A stretch of 43,820 nucleotides of DNA from Bryobacteraceae bacterium (GTDB taxonomy: Bacteria; Acidobacteriota; Terriglobia; Bryobacterales; Bryobacteraceae), in contig JACZJQ010000080.1 of the NCBI GenBank assembly GCA_014860455.1, positions 1 through 43,820 of the forward strand. The letters are read 5' to 3'. Below the pieces are notes generated by a model. That model worked only from the letters and a program-made list of their open reading frames with translations, was not told the DNA's origin and made no database searches. The translations under genes and the position numbers were made by a program. This document shows positions 18,192 to 26,886 of the stretch, piece after piece (the stretch's first letter is position 1; each line of letters starts with the position of its first letter).

Positions 18192-19540
18192 GAATCAACA
18201 AGTTAGCCGTCGCCATGGCGGCGTTTGCGATGCTGCAGAATGCGCCCGCTCAAACTCCGCAGCCAGCCAATTCGTCCGTCAGTCTGACCCTCGAAAAGGC
18301 CGTCGAAATCGCCCTTGCCCCCCAGGGCGCCATTCGCCGCCAGATGGCCGCCGAACTTGTCCGCCAGGCCGAGGCGCAGAAACGCACCGCCCTCAGCGCC
18401 GTGCTGCCGAATGTAGACGGTTCCTGGACCTATTCAAGCTTCACACGCAACCTGGCCGCCTTTGGCATCTCTGCCTCACCCCAGATCGGAATCCCGCTCG
18501 TCATCCCCCGCTTCGTCGGTCCGGTAGACACCTACGACTGGCGGGCGACCGCCGGCTGGAACCTGCTCGACTGGAGCGCCTGGCAGCGCTACCGGGCGTC
18601 GAAGGCGCGCCTTGATGCTGTATCGGCCGAGGAGAGGACCGCCCGCAACCAGACCACCGCGCTCGTCATCCGCGCCTACTCCGCCGCCCAGCGCGCCGAG
18701 CAGATGGTGGCGACGGCGGAATCCAACATCGCCCTCGCCGAACGCGTCCTGCGGTTGGCGCGCTCGCAGAAAGACGCCGGTATGGCGACGGGGCTGGACG
18801 TTACCCGCGCCGAGGTCCAGTTGGCCCAGGAAAAGTCCCGTCAGATCTATGCCGTGCAGGAGCGCGACCGTTCCCGTCTGGAACTGCTCCGCCTGCTCAA
18901 CATGGGACTCGACATGACCGTCGAACTCGCCGACCCGCTCGTCTACAAGCCCGTCGACGCGCCCGAAGCCGGCGCCGCCGTCGCCCGGGCGCGGCAGAAC
19001 CGGCCCGAGCTGACCTCGCAAATGGCCCGCGAGCGCGCCGGACAGCTCAACAAGAGCGCGGCCAGGCTCTCGCGGCTGCCCTCGGTCCAGGCGTTCGGCG
19101 ACTACGGCACAATCGGAACCTCCGCCGGGACCGGCCTGCCCACCCGCGTCGTCGGCCTGCGAGTGAACATCCCGGTTTGGGACGGCGGCCGGCGCGATGC
19201 TCAGCGGGCCGAAGCCGGGAGCCTTCTGAGGCAGGAGGAGCTTCGCGGTCGTGATCTACGCCAGTTGATCGAGTTCGAAGTCCGGACGTCAATCGATCTG
19301 CTGCGCACGGCCGACGCTCAGGTCCGCGCGGCGAACGAGACCGCGGCCTTGGCGGAGAAGGAAGTGGAACAGGCTGAACGCCGGTTCCGCGAAGGCGTGG
19401 CCACCAGCGTGGAGATCGCCGACGCCCAGGCCCGACTCGGCCGGGCTCGGGAAGCCAAAGTGACGGCAATCTACCAACACCGCGCCGCCCGCGCGGAGCT
19501 CAGCCTGGCGGTGGGCGACATCGCAGGCGCAATCCAGTAA
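18188..19540 (+). CDS. TolC-family outer-membrane efflux protein
   Basis: This 450-residue protein has a signal peptide (to about residue 23, NAPAQT) and two OEP repeats rich in long Ala/Gln/Arg helices, for example RAEQMVATAESNIALAERVLRLAR and ETAALAEKEVEQAERRF. These form the periplasmic helical tunnel, while the strand-like segments FGDYGTIGTSAG and LRVNIPVWDGG fit the barrel part. It should provide the outer-membrane exit for the adjacent HlyD/ABC pump. It overlaps tetR by 4 bp and the adaptor starts 21 bp downstream. Confidence 0.93.
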   Translation: MRINKLAVAMAAFAMLQNAPAQTPQPANSSVSLTLEKAVEIALAPQGAIRRQMAAELVRQAEAQKRTALSAVLPNVDGSWTYSSFTRNLAAFGISASPQIGIPLVIPRFVGPVDTYDWRATAGWNLLDWSAWQRYRASKARLDAVSAEERTARNQTTALVIRAYSAAQRAEQMVATAESNIALAERVLRLARSQKDAGMATGLDVTRAEVQLAQEKSRQIYAVQERDRSRLELLRLLNMGLDMTVELADPLVYKPVDAPEAGAAVARARQNRPELTSQMARERAGQLNKSAARLSRLPSVQAFGDYGTIGTSAGTGLPTRVVGLRVNIPVWDGGRRDAQRAEAGSLLRQEELRGRDLRQLIEFEVRTSIDLLRTADAQVRAANETAALAEKEVEQAERRFREGVATSVEIADAQARLGRAREAKVTAIYQHRAARAELSLAVGDIAGAIQ

Positions 19541-19561
19541 CTCCAGGCAGAAGAAACGGAC

Positions 19562-20731
19562 ATGTGGAAAAAACTCACCATCATCATCGTCATCGTCGCA
19601 ATCGGCGGTTTCTGGGCCTACAAGGCCTGGAATGGCCGCGCGGATGAGGGACTCATCCGGCTCAGCGGCAATATCGAGCTCACCGAGGTCGACATCGCCT
19701 TCAAGACCGCCGGCAAGCTGGTTGAACTCAATGCCGATGAAGGCGACGCAGTGAAAAAGGGCCAGACTCTGGCACGGCTCGACGCAGCCGAGCTCGAGCG
19801 CAGCCTGGAACGTGAATCCGCCACTGTCGATGGCGCCCGTTCCGCACTGGCACAGCTCGAAACCGGCATCCAATATCAGCAGGAGGCCATTGGGGGCGAG
19901 ATCGCCCTCCGCCAGGCCGATCTGCGGCAGGCCGAAGCGAGGTTGAAGGAACTTCAGACCGGCAGTCGTCCGCAGGAGATAGAGCAGGCCCGCGCCGCCG
20001 TCGCCGAGGCTCAGGCCCAACACGCCCAGGCTTCGGCCGATTGGACCCGCGCCCAGAGGCTGATCTCGAACGACGACATCACCCGCCAGCAGTTCGACCA
20101 GTTCAAGAACCGCTACGACGCCGCTTCAGCCGCGCTCAAACGCGCCGCCGAGGCGTTGAAACTCGTTGAAGAAGGGCCGCGCACCGAGCAGATCGAACAG
20201 GCAAAGGCGGTCGCGGAAAGGGCCCGCGCGGCGCTCCGGGTGGCCGAGGCCGGGCGTATCGACATCCAGCGGCGGCGCCAGGAACTCACGATGCGCAAGG
20301 CCGAAATCGAGCGCGCCACGGCACAAAAGGGCGTTCTTTCGGCACAGATGAGCGACCGCCAGGTCGAGTCGCCCGTCGATGGCGTTGTTCTGTCGAAATC
20401 GGCCGAGGCGGGCGAGGTGCTTGCCGGCGGCGCGGCGCTGCTCACCGTCGGCGACATCGACCGCCCCTGGGTGCGCGGCTACATCAGCGAAACCGATCTC
20501 GGCCGCGTGAAGCTCGGCATGGCCGCCGAGGTGACGACGGATTCTTACCCTGGCAAGGTCTACAAAGGCACGGTCACCTTCATCAACAGCGAAGCCGAAT
20601 TCACGCCTAAGCAGATCCAGACCACCGAAGAACGCGTGAAGCTGGTCTACCGCGTGAAGATTGAGGTCGAGAACCCCAACCGCGAGTTGAAATCGAATAT
20701 GCCGGTGGATGCAGTCATTCGGGTGAACTAG
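19562..20731 (+). CDS. HlyD-family periplasmic adaptor (YbhG-like)
   Basis: This 389-residue membrane-fusion protein has one N-terminal anchor (about 5-21). The lipoyl-like half-motifs are at about 35-80 (GNIELTEVDIAFKTAGKLVELNADEGDAVKKGQTLARLD) and near 275 (DRQVESPVDGVVLSKSAEAGEV). Between them lies a long coiled coil of Ala/Glu/Arg/Gln heptads. It would link the TolC-type protein to the ABC-2 inner-membrane pump, like E. coli YbhG with YbhFSR. An AGAAG-type site before the ATG is weak but well placed. Confidence 0.92.
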   Translation: MWKKLTIIIVIVAIGGFWAYKAWNGRADEGLIRLSGNIELTEVDIAFKTAGKLVELNADEGDAVKKGQTLARLDAAELERSLERESATVDGARSALAQLETGIQYQQEAIGGEIALRQADLRQAEARLKELQTGSRPQEIEQARAAVAEAQAQHAQASADWTRAQRLISNDDITRQQFDQFKNRYDAASAALKRAAEALKLVEEGPRTEQIEQAKAVAERARAALRVAEAGRIDIQRRRQELTMRKAEIERATAQKGVLSAQMSDRQVESPVDGVVLSKSAEAGEVLAGGAALLTVGDIDRPWVRGYISETDLGRVKLGMAAEVTTDSYPGKVYKGTVTFINSEAEFTPKQIQTTEERVKLVYRVKIEVENPNRELKSNMPVDAVIRVN

Positions 20732-20737
20732 GTCGAA

Positions 20738-21661
20738 ATGATCAGGCTGGCGGGCGTATCCAGACAATTCGGCGCACTGACGGCGGTCAACAACCTCTCC
20801 TTCGAGGTCGGCCGCGGCGAGGTCTTCGGCCTGCTCGGCCCGGACGGAGCCGGCAAGACCACCACGCTGCGCATGCTCTGCGGCCTGTTGGACCCGACCA
20901 CCGGCCAACTGTCGATCGACGGACTGAACGTGGCCGCGCATCTCGACCAGGTAAAGGACCGCATCGGCTACATGGCCCAACGCTTCGGGCTCTACGTTGA
21001 CCTGACTGTCGAGGAGAACATGAAGTTCTACTCCGACCTGTTCGGGCTCGACCGCGCCACCCGCGACCCGCTCATGGAGAAATTGCTCGCCATGACCCGC
21101 ATGGCCGAGTTCCGCTCCCGCCCGGCCGGAAAGCTCTCCGGCGGCATGAAACAGAAGCTGGCGCTGATGTGCACGCTGCTGCACAAACCCGCCGTCCTCA
21201 TGCTCGACGAGCCCACAAACGGTGTGGACCCGCTCTCTCGCCGCGACTTCTGGAAGATCCTCAACTCGCTGGTCGAAGATGGCCTCACGGTGCTGGTGAC
21301 CACGGCCTATCTGGACGAAGCAGAACGCTGCGGCCGTCTCGGCCTGATGTATGCCGGCCGGCTGATTCGCACCGGTACGCCTGACGAACTGCGCGCGGCC
21401 GTGCGCCCGCTCTGCTACAAGGTTGAAACGCCAGCCCGCCGCGAGGCCCATGCCTGGCTCCAGGGCAAGCCTGGCGTGATTGGCGCCGAACCCGCCGGTG
21501 CGTCGCTGCACCTCTATTCCGGAGCTGCGACCCCGGATCTGAACGAACTCGCCGTCTCACTATCTCTGGCTACAGGTGCGCCGGCGTCGATCGCTGCCGT
21601 TGAGCCGACGCTCGAAGACGCCTTCATCGCCCTGATTCGAATGGAGGAAAGCCGTGGTTGA
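20738..21661 (+). CDS. ABC transporter ATPase, YbhF N-half-like
   Basis: This 307-residue ATPase has Walker A GPDGAGKTT, with Asp in place of the common Asn as in YbhF-type proteins, a Q-loop in GYMAQRFGLY, the signature LSGGMKQKLAL and Walker B VLMLDEPTNGVDP. The C-terminal 80 residues form a DrrA-like tail. With the next gene it makes the two ATP-binding units of one exporter; in E. coli YbhF these are fused into one protein, here they are separate. It starts 6 bp after the adaptor stop and its end overlaps the next start by 8 bp. Confidence 0.94.
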   Translation: MIRLAGVSRQFGALTAVNNLSFEVGRGEVFGLLGPDGAGKTTTLRMLCGLLDPTTGQLSIDGLNVAAHLDQVKDRIGYMAQRFGLYVDLTVEENMKFYSDLFGLDRATRDPLMEKLLAMTRMAEFRSRPAGKLSGGMKQKLALMCTLLHKPAVLMLDEPTNGVDPLSRRDFWKILNSLVEDGLTVLVTTAYLDEAERCGRLGLMYAGRLIRTGTPDELRAAVRPLCYKVETPARREAHAWLQGKPGVIGAEPAGASLHLYSGAATPDLNELAVSLSLATGAPASIAAVEPTLEDAFIALIRMEESRG

Positions 21662-22412
21662 TCCGGCTGTCCGTTGCGAGGCCCTGGTGAAGCGCTTCGG
21701 CGAATTCACCGCCGTCGACAACGTCTCGCTCGACGTCGCCAAAGGCGAGATCTTCGGCTTCCTTGGGCCGAATGGCGCGGGCAAGTCAACGACCATCCGG
21801 ATCCTGTGCGGCCTGATGGAACCAACTTCGGGAACCGCTGTTGTGAACGGCTTCGACGTCGCTCGCGAGAGCGAGAAAGTGAAACAGTCCATCGGCTATA
21901 TGTCGCAGAGGTTCTCGCTCTACGACGACCTCACAGTGGAGGAGAATCTCGATTTCTTCAGCGGCATCTACGGCGTACCCAAGGACACGCGCGAGGAGCG
22001 CAAAGCCTACGCCCTGCGCATGGCGGCACTGGAAGCCGAGCGCGCCACGATGACGCGCCAGCTTGCCGGTGGCTGGAAACAGCGCCTGGCTCTGGGCTGC
22101 GCCATTCTGCACTCGCCGCGGGTGGTCTTCCTCGATGAACCCACCTCGGGCGTCGACCCAATCGCACGCCGCCGCTTCTGGGATCTGATCTACGACATGG
22201 CGGCGGCCGGGACGACCGTCTTCGTCACAACCCATTACATGGAAGAGGCCGAATACTGCCACCGCCTGGCCTTGATGTACCGCGGCCGCGTGGTCGCTCT
22301 CGGCTCGCCCGCTGAACTCAAGGCCGCCTGCGGACCGGACGCGACCATGGACGATGTCTTCGTTGAATCCATCGAACGCGAAGACGCGCGGCAAGTGAAG
22401 GGGGCCTTATGA
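21654..22412 (+). CDS. ABC transporter ATPase, YbhF C-half-like
   Basis: The 252-residue product has Walker A GPNGAGKST, Q-loop GYMSQRFSLY, signature LAGGWKQRLAL (Ala for the usual Ser and Trp for the usual Gln) and Walker B VVFLDEPTSGVDP. GTG at 21654 is the start; GGAGGAAA just before it is a strong ribosome-binding site inside the previous gene. It pairs with the preceding ATPase. Its last 4 bp overlap the first permease (ATGA), which implies translational coupling. Confidence 0.94.
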   Translation: MVDPAVRCEALVKRFGEFTAVDNVSLDVAKGEIFGFLGPNGAGKSTTIRILCGLMEPTSGTAVVNGFDVARESEKVKQSIGYMSQRFSLYDDLTVEENLDFFSGIYGVPKDTREERKAYALRMAALEAERATMTRQLAGGWKQRLALGCAILHSPRVVFLDEPTSGVDPIARRRFWDLIYDMAAAGTTVFVTTHYMEEAEYCHRLALMYRGRVVALGSPAELKAACGPDATMDDVFVESIEREDARQVKGAL

Positions 22413-23542
22413 GCTTTCGCCGCTTGCGCGCGGTCTTCCGCAAGGAAGGCCTCCACATCATCCGCGATCCCAGAAGCCTCATGGTGGCGCTCAGCGTCCC
22501 GGTGGTCATGATCCTTCTTTTCGGCTACGCGCTCACTCTGGATGTCGACCAGATCCCGACTGTGATCTACGATCAGGACCATTCGCCCGAAAGCCGCGCC
22601 CTGATCGAGGAGTTCAAAGGGTCGCGCTTCTTCTCCGTCACTGAAACGCTCGACGGCCATGCAGCCATCCGGCGCGGCATCGACCACAGCCACACGTTGC
22701 TGGGCGTCGTGATCCCCGGCGACTTCAGCCGGTCACTGGCGCGGGAGCGCGAGGCCTCGGTGCAGCTGATCATCGACGGGTCAGACTCGAACACAGCCTC
22801 CATCGCCGCCGGCTATGCCGAGGCGCTGGTCATGTCTCATTCGGCTCAGTTGCGGGATGCGGCGCTGAAGCATCGCGGCCTGGGCGAACTGAAGATGCCG
22901 ATCGACGCCCGCATCCGCGTGCTTTACAACCACGAACTCAAGTCGAAGAACTTCATCATCCCGGGCATCATCGCCGTCGTGCTGATGATTATCTCGGCGC
23001 TGCTGACGTCGCTCACCATCGCCCGCGAGTGGGAGTCCGGCACCATGGAGCAGTTGCTTTCGACGCCGGTCCGCCCCGTAGAACTGCTGCTGGGCAAGCT
23101 CTGCGCCTACTTCGTCCTCGGCATGGCCGATGTCGCACTGGCGCTGGTGGTTGGCGTCGGCGTCTTTGATGTGCCCCTGCGCGGTAATGTCCTCTTGCTG
23201 ATCGCGACAAGCGCCCTTTTTCTGTTTGGCGCGCTCTGCTGGGGCATCTTCCTTTCCACCGTCGCGCGGTCCCAACTGCTGGCCTTCCAGATGAGCATAG
23301 TCTCCAGCTTCCTGCCGGCGTTCATCCTGAGCGGCTTCATCTTCGCCATCGAGAACATGCCGGTGGTGATCCAGCAGATCACCCGCATCATACCGGCGCG
23401 CTATTTCGTCACCATCCTCCAGGGCGTCTTCCTGAAGGGAACCGGTTTACAGGTGCTCTGGGTGGAGGTGGTGTTCCTGATCGTCTATGGCGCGATCATC
23501 TTCATGATTGCCAGCCGCGCCATGCGGCAGAAGGTGGCCTGA
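22409..23542 (+). CDS. ABC-2 type permease (YbhS-like)
   Basis: This 377-residue inner-membrane permease has one N-terminal span (LMVALSVPVVMILLFGYALTL), a large periplasmic domain of about 140 residues, and five C-terminal spans beginning FIIPGIIAVVLMIISALLTSLTIAREWESGTMEQLLSTP. That EWE-SGTMEQLLSTPVRPVELLLGK block is the ABC-2 family coupling signature. It should form a heterodimer with the next gene product and export a hydrophobic or drug-like compound; the substrate is unknown. Confidence 0.94.
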   Translation: MSFRRLRAVFRKEGLHIIRDPRSLMVALSVPVVMILLFGYALTLDVDQIPTVIYDQDHSPESRALIEEFKGSRFFSVTETLDGHAAIRRGIDHSHTLLGVVIPGDFSRSLAREREASVQLIIDGSDSNTASIAAGYAEALVMSHSAQLRDAALKHRGLGELKMPIDARIRVLYNHELKSKNFIIPGIIAVVLMIISALLTSLTIAREWESGTMEQLLSTPVRPVELLLGKLCAYFVLGMADVALALVVGVGVFDVPLRGNVLLLIATSALFLFGALCWGIFLSTVARSQLLAFQMSIVSSFLPAFILSGFIFAIENMPVVIQQITRIIPARYFVTILQGVFLKGTGLQVLWVEVVFLIVYGAIIFMIASRAMRQKVA

Positions 23543-23543
23543 G

Positions 23544-24695
23544 ATGTGGGAACGGATCAGGGAGATCATCGTCAAGGAGTTCCGCCAGACGCTGCGCGAT
23601 CCCCGCCTGCGGTTTGTCCTCATCGTCCCGCCCATCCTGCAGACGATCATCTTCGGCTTTGCCGTCAACCTTGACGTAACCACTGTCCGGCTCGGCATCA
23701 TGGACCTGGACCGCTCCAACGAGAGCCGCAAACTGATCGACCGTTTCGCCGGCTCGAACTCTTTCGAGATCCTCGCCCGGGCCTCCAACGAGCGGGAGTC
23801 GCAGGACACGCTCGATCGTGGCAAAGTGCAGGCCATGGTGCGGGTGCCCGCCGGATTCGGCGCCGATGTCGCCCGCGGCCGCCAGACCGAGATCCAGATC
23901 CTGGTGGATGGCGCCAACTCAAATACCGCCGCGCTGGTGGCCGCCTACTCGAACTCGGTCATCGTCTCCTACAACCAGGAACTGCTCCAGGCCACGCAAC
24001 TCAAGAAGCTGGTGTCCAGGACCCGCCAAGGCCCGGTGCGACTGGCCCTGCCCGGAGTTGTGCCCGAAACGCGCGTCTGGTTCAACCCCGAGTTGCTCAG
24101 CCGCAACTACTTCGTGCCCGGCGTCGTCGTGAACATCCTGATGCTGGTCACGCTGATGCTGACGGCTCTATCCATCGTCCGCGAGAAGGAGATCGGCACC
24201 ATGGAGCAGATCATGGTCACTCCCATCCGCTCCATCGAACTCATGCTCGGCAAGACCATTCCCTTTGGCCTGATCGGCATGTTGGATATGCTGCTGGTCA
24301 CATCCGCCGCGCTGCTGGTGTTTCGCGTGCCGTTTCGGGGCCAGATCCTGATGCTGGTCTTCGCCACCGCACTGTTCCTTCTGACCACCCTCGGCGCCGG
24401 ACTCTTCCTATCCACCATCTCCGGCACCCAGCAACAGGCCATGATGGGCGCGTTCTTCTTCTTCCTGCCCACCATGATGCTGAGTGGGTTCACGTTCCCC
24501 ATCCGTAACATGCCCGAACCCATCCAGTATCTGACCTACCTGAACCCGATGCGTTACTTCATGGAGGTGATGCGCGGCGTCTTCCTGAAAGGCAGCGGCC
24601 TGGACGTGCTTTGGCCCCAGTTGCTGGCCATGGCTGTGTTTGGCGTGGTCATCATCACGGGCAGCGCCCTGCGCTTCCACAAACGGCTGGATTGA
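23544..24695 (+). CDS. ABC-2 type permease (YbhR-like)
   Basis: This 383-residue permease shares the layout of the preceding one: N-terminal span (FVLIVPPILQTIIFGFAVNL), periplasmic domain, then five spans with EKEIGTMEQIMVTPIRSIELMLGK as the ABC-2 coupling motif. The frame is open 12 codons further upstream, but the ATG at 23544 lies one base after the previous stop and is preferred. It ends the seven-gene operon; the convergent queA gene ends 14 bp beyond. No terminator is visible in that gap. Confidence 0.94.
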   Translation: MWERIREIIVKEFRQTLRDPRLRFVLIVPPILQTIIFGFAVNLDVTTVRLGIMDLDRSNESRKLIDRFAGSNSFEILARASNERESQDTLDRGKVQAMVRVPAGFGADVARGRQTEIQILVDGANSNTAALVAAYSNSVIVSYNQELLQATQLKKLVSRTRQGPVRLALPGVVPETRVWFNPELLSRNYFVPGVVVNILMLVTLMLTALSIVREKEIGTMEQIMVTPIRSIELMLGKTIPFGLIGMLDMLLVTSAALLVFRVPFRGQILMLVFATALFLLTTLGAGLFLSTISGTQQQAMMGAFFFFLPTMMLSGFTFPIRNMPEPIQYLTYLNPMRYFMEVMRGVFLKGSGLDVLWPQLLAMAVFGVVIITGSALRFHKRLD

Positions 24696-24709
24696 CGCGG
24701 GCCAACGGG

Positions 24710-25732
24710 TCAGAGGATCAGCATACAGTCGCCATAGGAGAAGAACCGGTAACGTTTTTCCACAGCATGGCGGTAGGCCGCGAGCATCAATTCCACCCCG
24801 CCGAAGGCGCAAACCAGCAGCAGCAGGCTCGACTTGGGCAGGTGGAAGTTGGTCAGCAGGGCCCCCGTCGCCCGGAACTCGAAGCCGGGGTAGACGAAGA
24901 TGCTGGTCTCGCCCGAGCACCCCCTGATGCCGCCGTTGCGCCTGGCGGCTGTTTCCAGCGTCCTGACGGAGGTGGTGCCTGCCGCCACCACCCGTCCGGC
25001 GCCCAGGATCTGGCCGGCCGCCTCCGCCGAAATATTGAAACGCTCGGCGTGGAGTTGGTTCAGGCGGATCTCGTCGGTTTGCAGGGACTGGAATGTTCCC
25101 ATCCCGACATGCAAGGTCACCTTGGCTATGTTCGCCCCGGCGGCGCGGCAGTCCTCCAACACCTCGGGGGTGAAATGCAGGCCGGCAGTCGGCGCCGCGG
25201 CCGAGCCCGGCTTGTCGGCGAACACCGTCTGATACCGGGTCCTGTCCGCCGCATTGTCTACGCGGTGAATGTAGGGCGGCAGAGGTACATGCCCGACGGC
25301 GGCGATCTCGTCGTCGATGTTCCTGGCCGTGGTGAAATGCACCACCCGCTCGCCGCCATTGCCCGCCTCCAGGATGTCGCACGAAAGCGTGTCCGAGAAA
25401 CGGATCTTCGTCCCCGGCGGCAGTTTGCGCCCAGGCCGGACCAGGACGTTCCACAACTTGCGGTCCGGCGAGGCTGGCTGCACCAGGAACACCTCGACGT
25501 CGCGATGGTAGTCCTCCTTGCGGCCGAACAGCCGGGCCGGAAACACACGGCTGTCGTTCAGCACAAGGCAGTCGCCCGGTTTAAGATACGCTGGGAGATC
25601 GGTGAACTTTCGATCGTTGAAGGTTCCCGTCGCCCGGTCGACAACGAGCATGCGCGATGCTGAGCGCTCAGGCAGAGGCTCCTGCGCAATCAACTCGTCC
25701 GGAAGGCGGTAGTCGAAATCGGTCAGTTTCAT
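24710..25732 (-). CDS. queA: tRNA preQ1-34 ribosyltransferase-isomerase QueA
   Basis: QueA moves the ribosyl part of SAM to preQ1 in the wobble position of tRNA, giving epoxyqueuosine. The 340-residue length is normal. The start MKLTDFDYRLPDELIAQEPLPER and later the segments TAGLHFTP, VTLHVGMGTFQ and FHLPKSSLLLLVCAF are highly conserved family motifs. ATG at 25732 is the conserved start. It is divergent from tsaD over 47 bp. Other queuosine genes are not in the window. Confidence 0.97.
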   Translation of the reverse strand: MKLTDFDYRLPDELIAQEPLPERSASRMLVVDRATGTFNDRKFTDLPAYLKPGDCLVLNDSRVFPARLFGRKEDYHRDVEVFLVQPASPDRKLWNVLVRPGRKLPPGTKIRFSDTLSCDILEAGNGGERVVHFTTARNIDDEIAAVGHVPLPPYIHRVDNAADRTRYQTVFADKPGSAAAPTAGLHFTPEVLEDCRAAGANIAKVTLHVGMGTFQSLQTDEIRLNQLHAERFNISAEAAGQILGAGRVVAAGTTSVRTLETAARRNGGIRGCSGETSIFVYPGFEFRATGALLTNFHLPKSSLLLLVCAFGGVELMLAAYRHAVEKRYRFFSYGDCMLIL

Positions 25733-25779
25733 CCGAAGTGTCAGTTCCAGAATAGCGATTTATCCGGTTTATTGCATTC

Positions 25780-26865
25780 ATGCCAGACCTTATTCTAGGG
25801 ATCGAAAGCTCCTGTGACGAGACCGCAGCCGCCGTAGTCTGTTCCGATCGCGGCATCCTGTCCAGCGTGGTTGCTTCACAGATCGCAACACACTGCAAGT
25901 ACGGCGGCGTGGTGCCCGAACTGGCCTCGCGCGAGCATCTCCGGGCAATCGTTCCCGTCGTCCGCGAGGCTCTTGAACGCGCCGGCGCCGGTTTTGATTC
26001 GCTCTCGGCCGTGGCAGTCACCGAGGGTCCCGGGTTGGTCGGTTCGCTGCTCGTCGGGCTCACTTTCGCCAAGGCGGTCAGCGCCGCCCGCGCACTGCCG
26101 TTGATCGGCGTCAACCATATCGAAGGACACATCCACGCCGTCCTGATCGAATCCCGGGCCGCGGGCGCCATCGTCCAATTTCCGGCGCTCGCCCTGGTGG
26201 CCAGCGGAGGCCATACCCACCTGTTCGAACTGCCCGAGGAGGGCCGTTACCGTCTGATGGGCAAGACCCGCGACGACGCCGCAGGCGAAGCCTTCGATAA
26301 AGTCGCCAAACTGCTCGGTTTCGGTTATCCCGGCGGCCCCGTACTCGATGCCCTCGCACCTCACGGCGACGCCAACGCCGTCCGGCTCCCGTTCTCCAAG
26401 ATGAAGGGCAATGCCCTGGACTTCAGCTTCAGCGGCCTCAAAACGGCCATGTTGCGCTGGGTGCAGGCGCGCGGCATGGACGACGAAATCGCCGCCCGCC
26501 GGGCCGTGCTCCGCTCCTCCGAACACCTGTCCATCGAGGAGTGGCTGGCGGCGACGCCCGCCACCACCCTCAACGCCATTGCCGCCTTCCAGCGTGTTGT
26601 CATCGAGGAACTACTGAGACGCCTCGACCGCGCCGCCGAGGAATCCGGCGCCCAGGCGATCATCGTCTCCGGCGGCGTCGCCTGCAATCAGGGACTGCGC
26701 CGCGCGGCAACGGCGGGAAGGTTTCCATGTCCCGTGTACTTCCCCACGCCCGGCCTGTCCACCGACAACGCCGCCATGATCGCCGCCGCCGCCCTGGGCA
26801 AGTTCAGCCGCGGCGAATTCGCCGATCTCACACTAAAAGCCAAAGCCGGATTGACTCTCGCCTAG
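25780..26865 (+). CDS. tsaD: tRNA N6-threonylcarbamoyladenosine transferase TsaD
   Basis: TsaD transfers threonylcarbamoyl to A37 of ANN-decoding tRNAs, with TsaB and TsaE. The 361-residue protein starts with [16 protein letters not shown] (ATP-site), has the metal ligands His113 and His117 in NHIEGHIHA, then [11 protein letters not shown] and [11 protein letters not shown] near the C-terminus. Length and motifs are complete, so it is expected to be functional. A 21-bp gap separates it from the following hydrolase gene, which may be on the same transcript. Confidence 0.97.
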   Translation: MPDLILGIESSCDETAAAVVCSDRGILSSVVASQIATHCKYGGVVPELASREHLRAIVPVVREALERAGAGFDSLSAVAVTEGPGLVGSLLVGLTFAKAVSAARALPLIGVNHIEGHIHAVLIESRAAGAIVQFPALALVASGGHTHLFELPEEGRYRLMGKTRDDAAGEAFDKVAKLLGFGYPGGPVLDALAPHGDANAVRLPFSKMKGNALDFSFSGLKTAMLRWVQARGMDDEIAARRAVLRSSEHLSIEEWLAATPATTLNAIAAFQRVVIEELLRRLDRAAEESGAQAIIVSGGVACNQGLRRAATAGRFPCPVYFPTPGLSTDNAAMIAAAALGKFSRGEFADLTLKAKAGLTLA

Positions 26866-26886
26866 CCACTGTTCTGCAATAGACCC

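Noticed and set aside
20126-21511. 461-codon open frame on the minus strand
   Set aside because: It is antisense to the HlyD-type adaptor and the first ABC ATPase, both with clear motifs.
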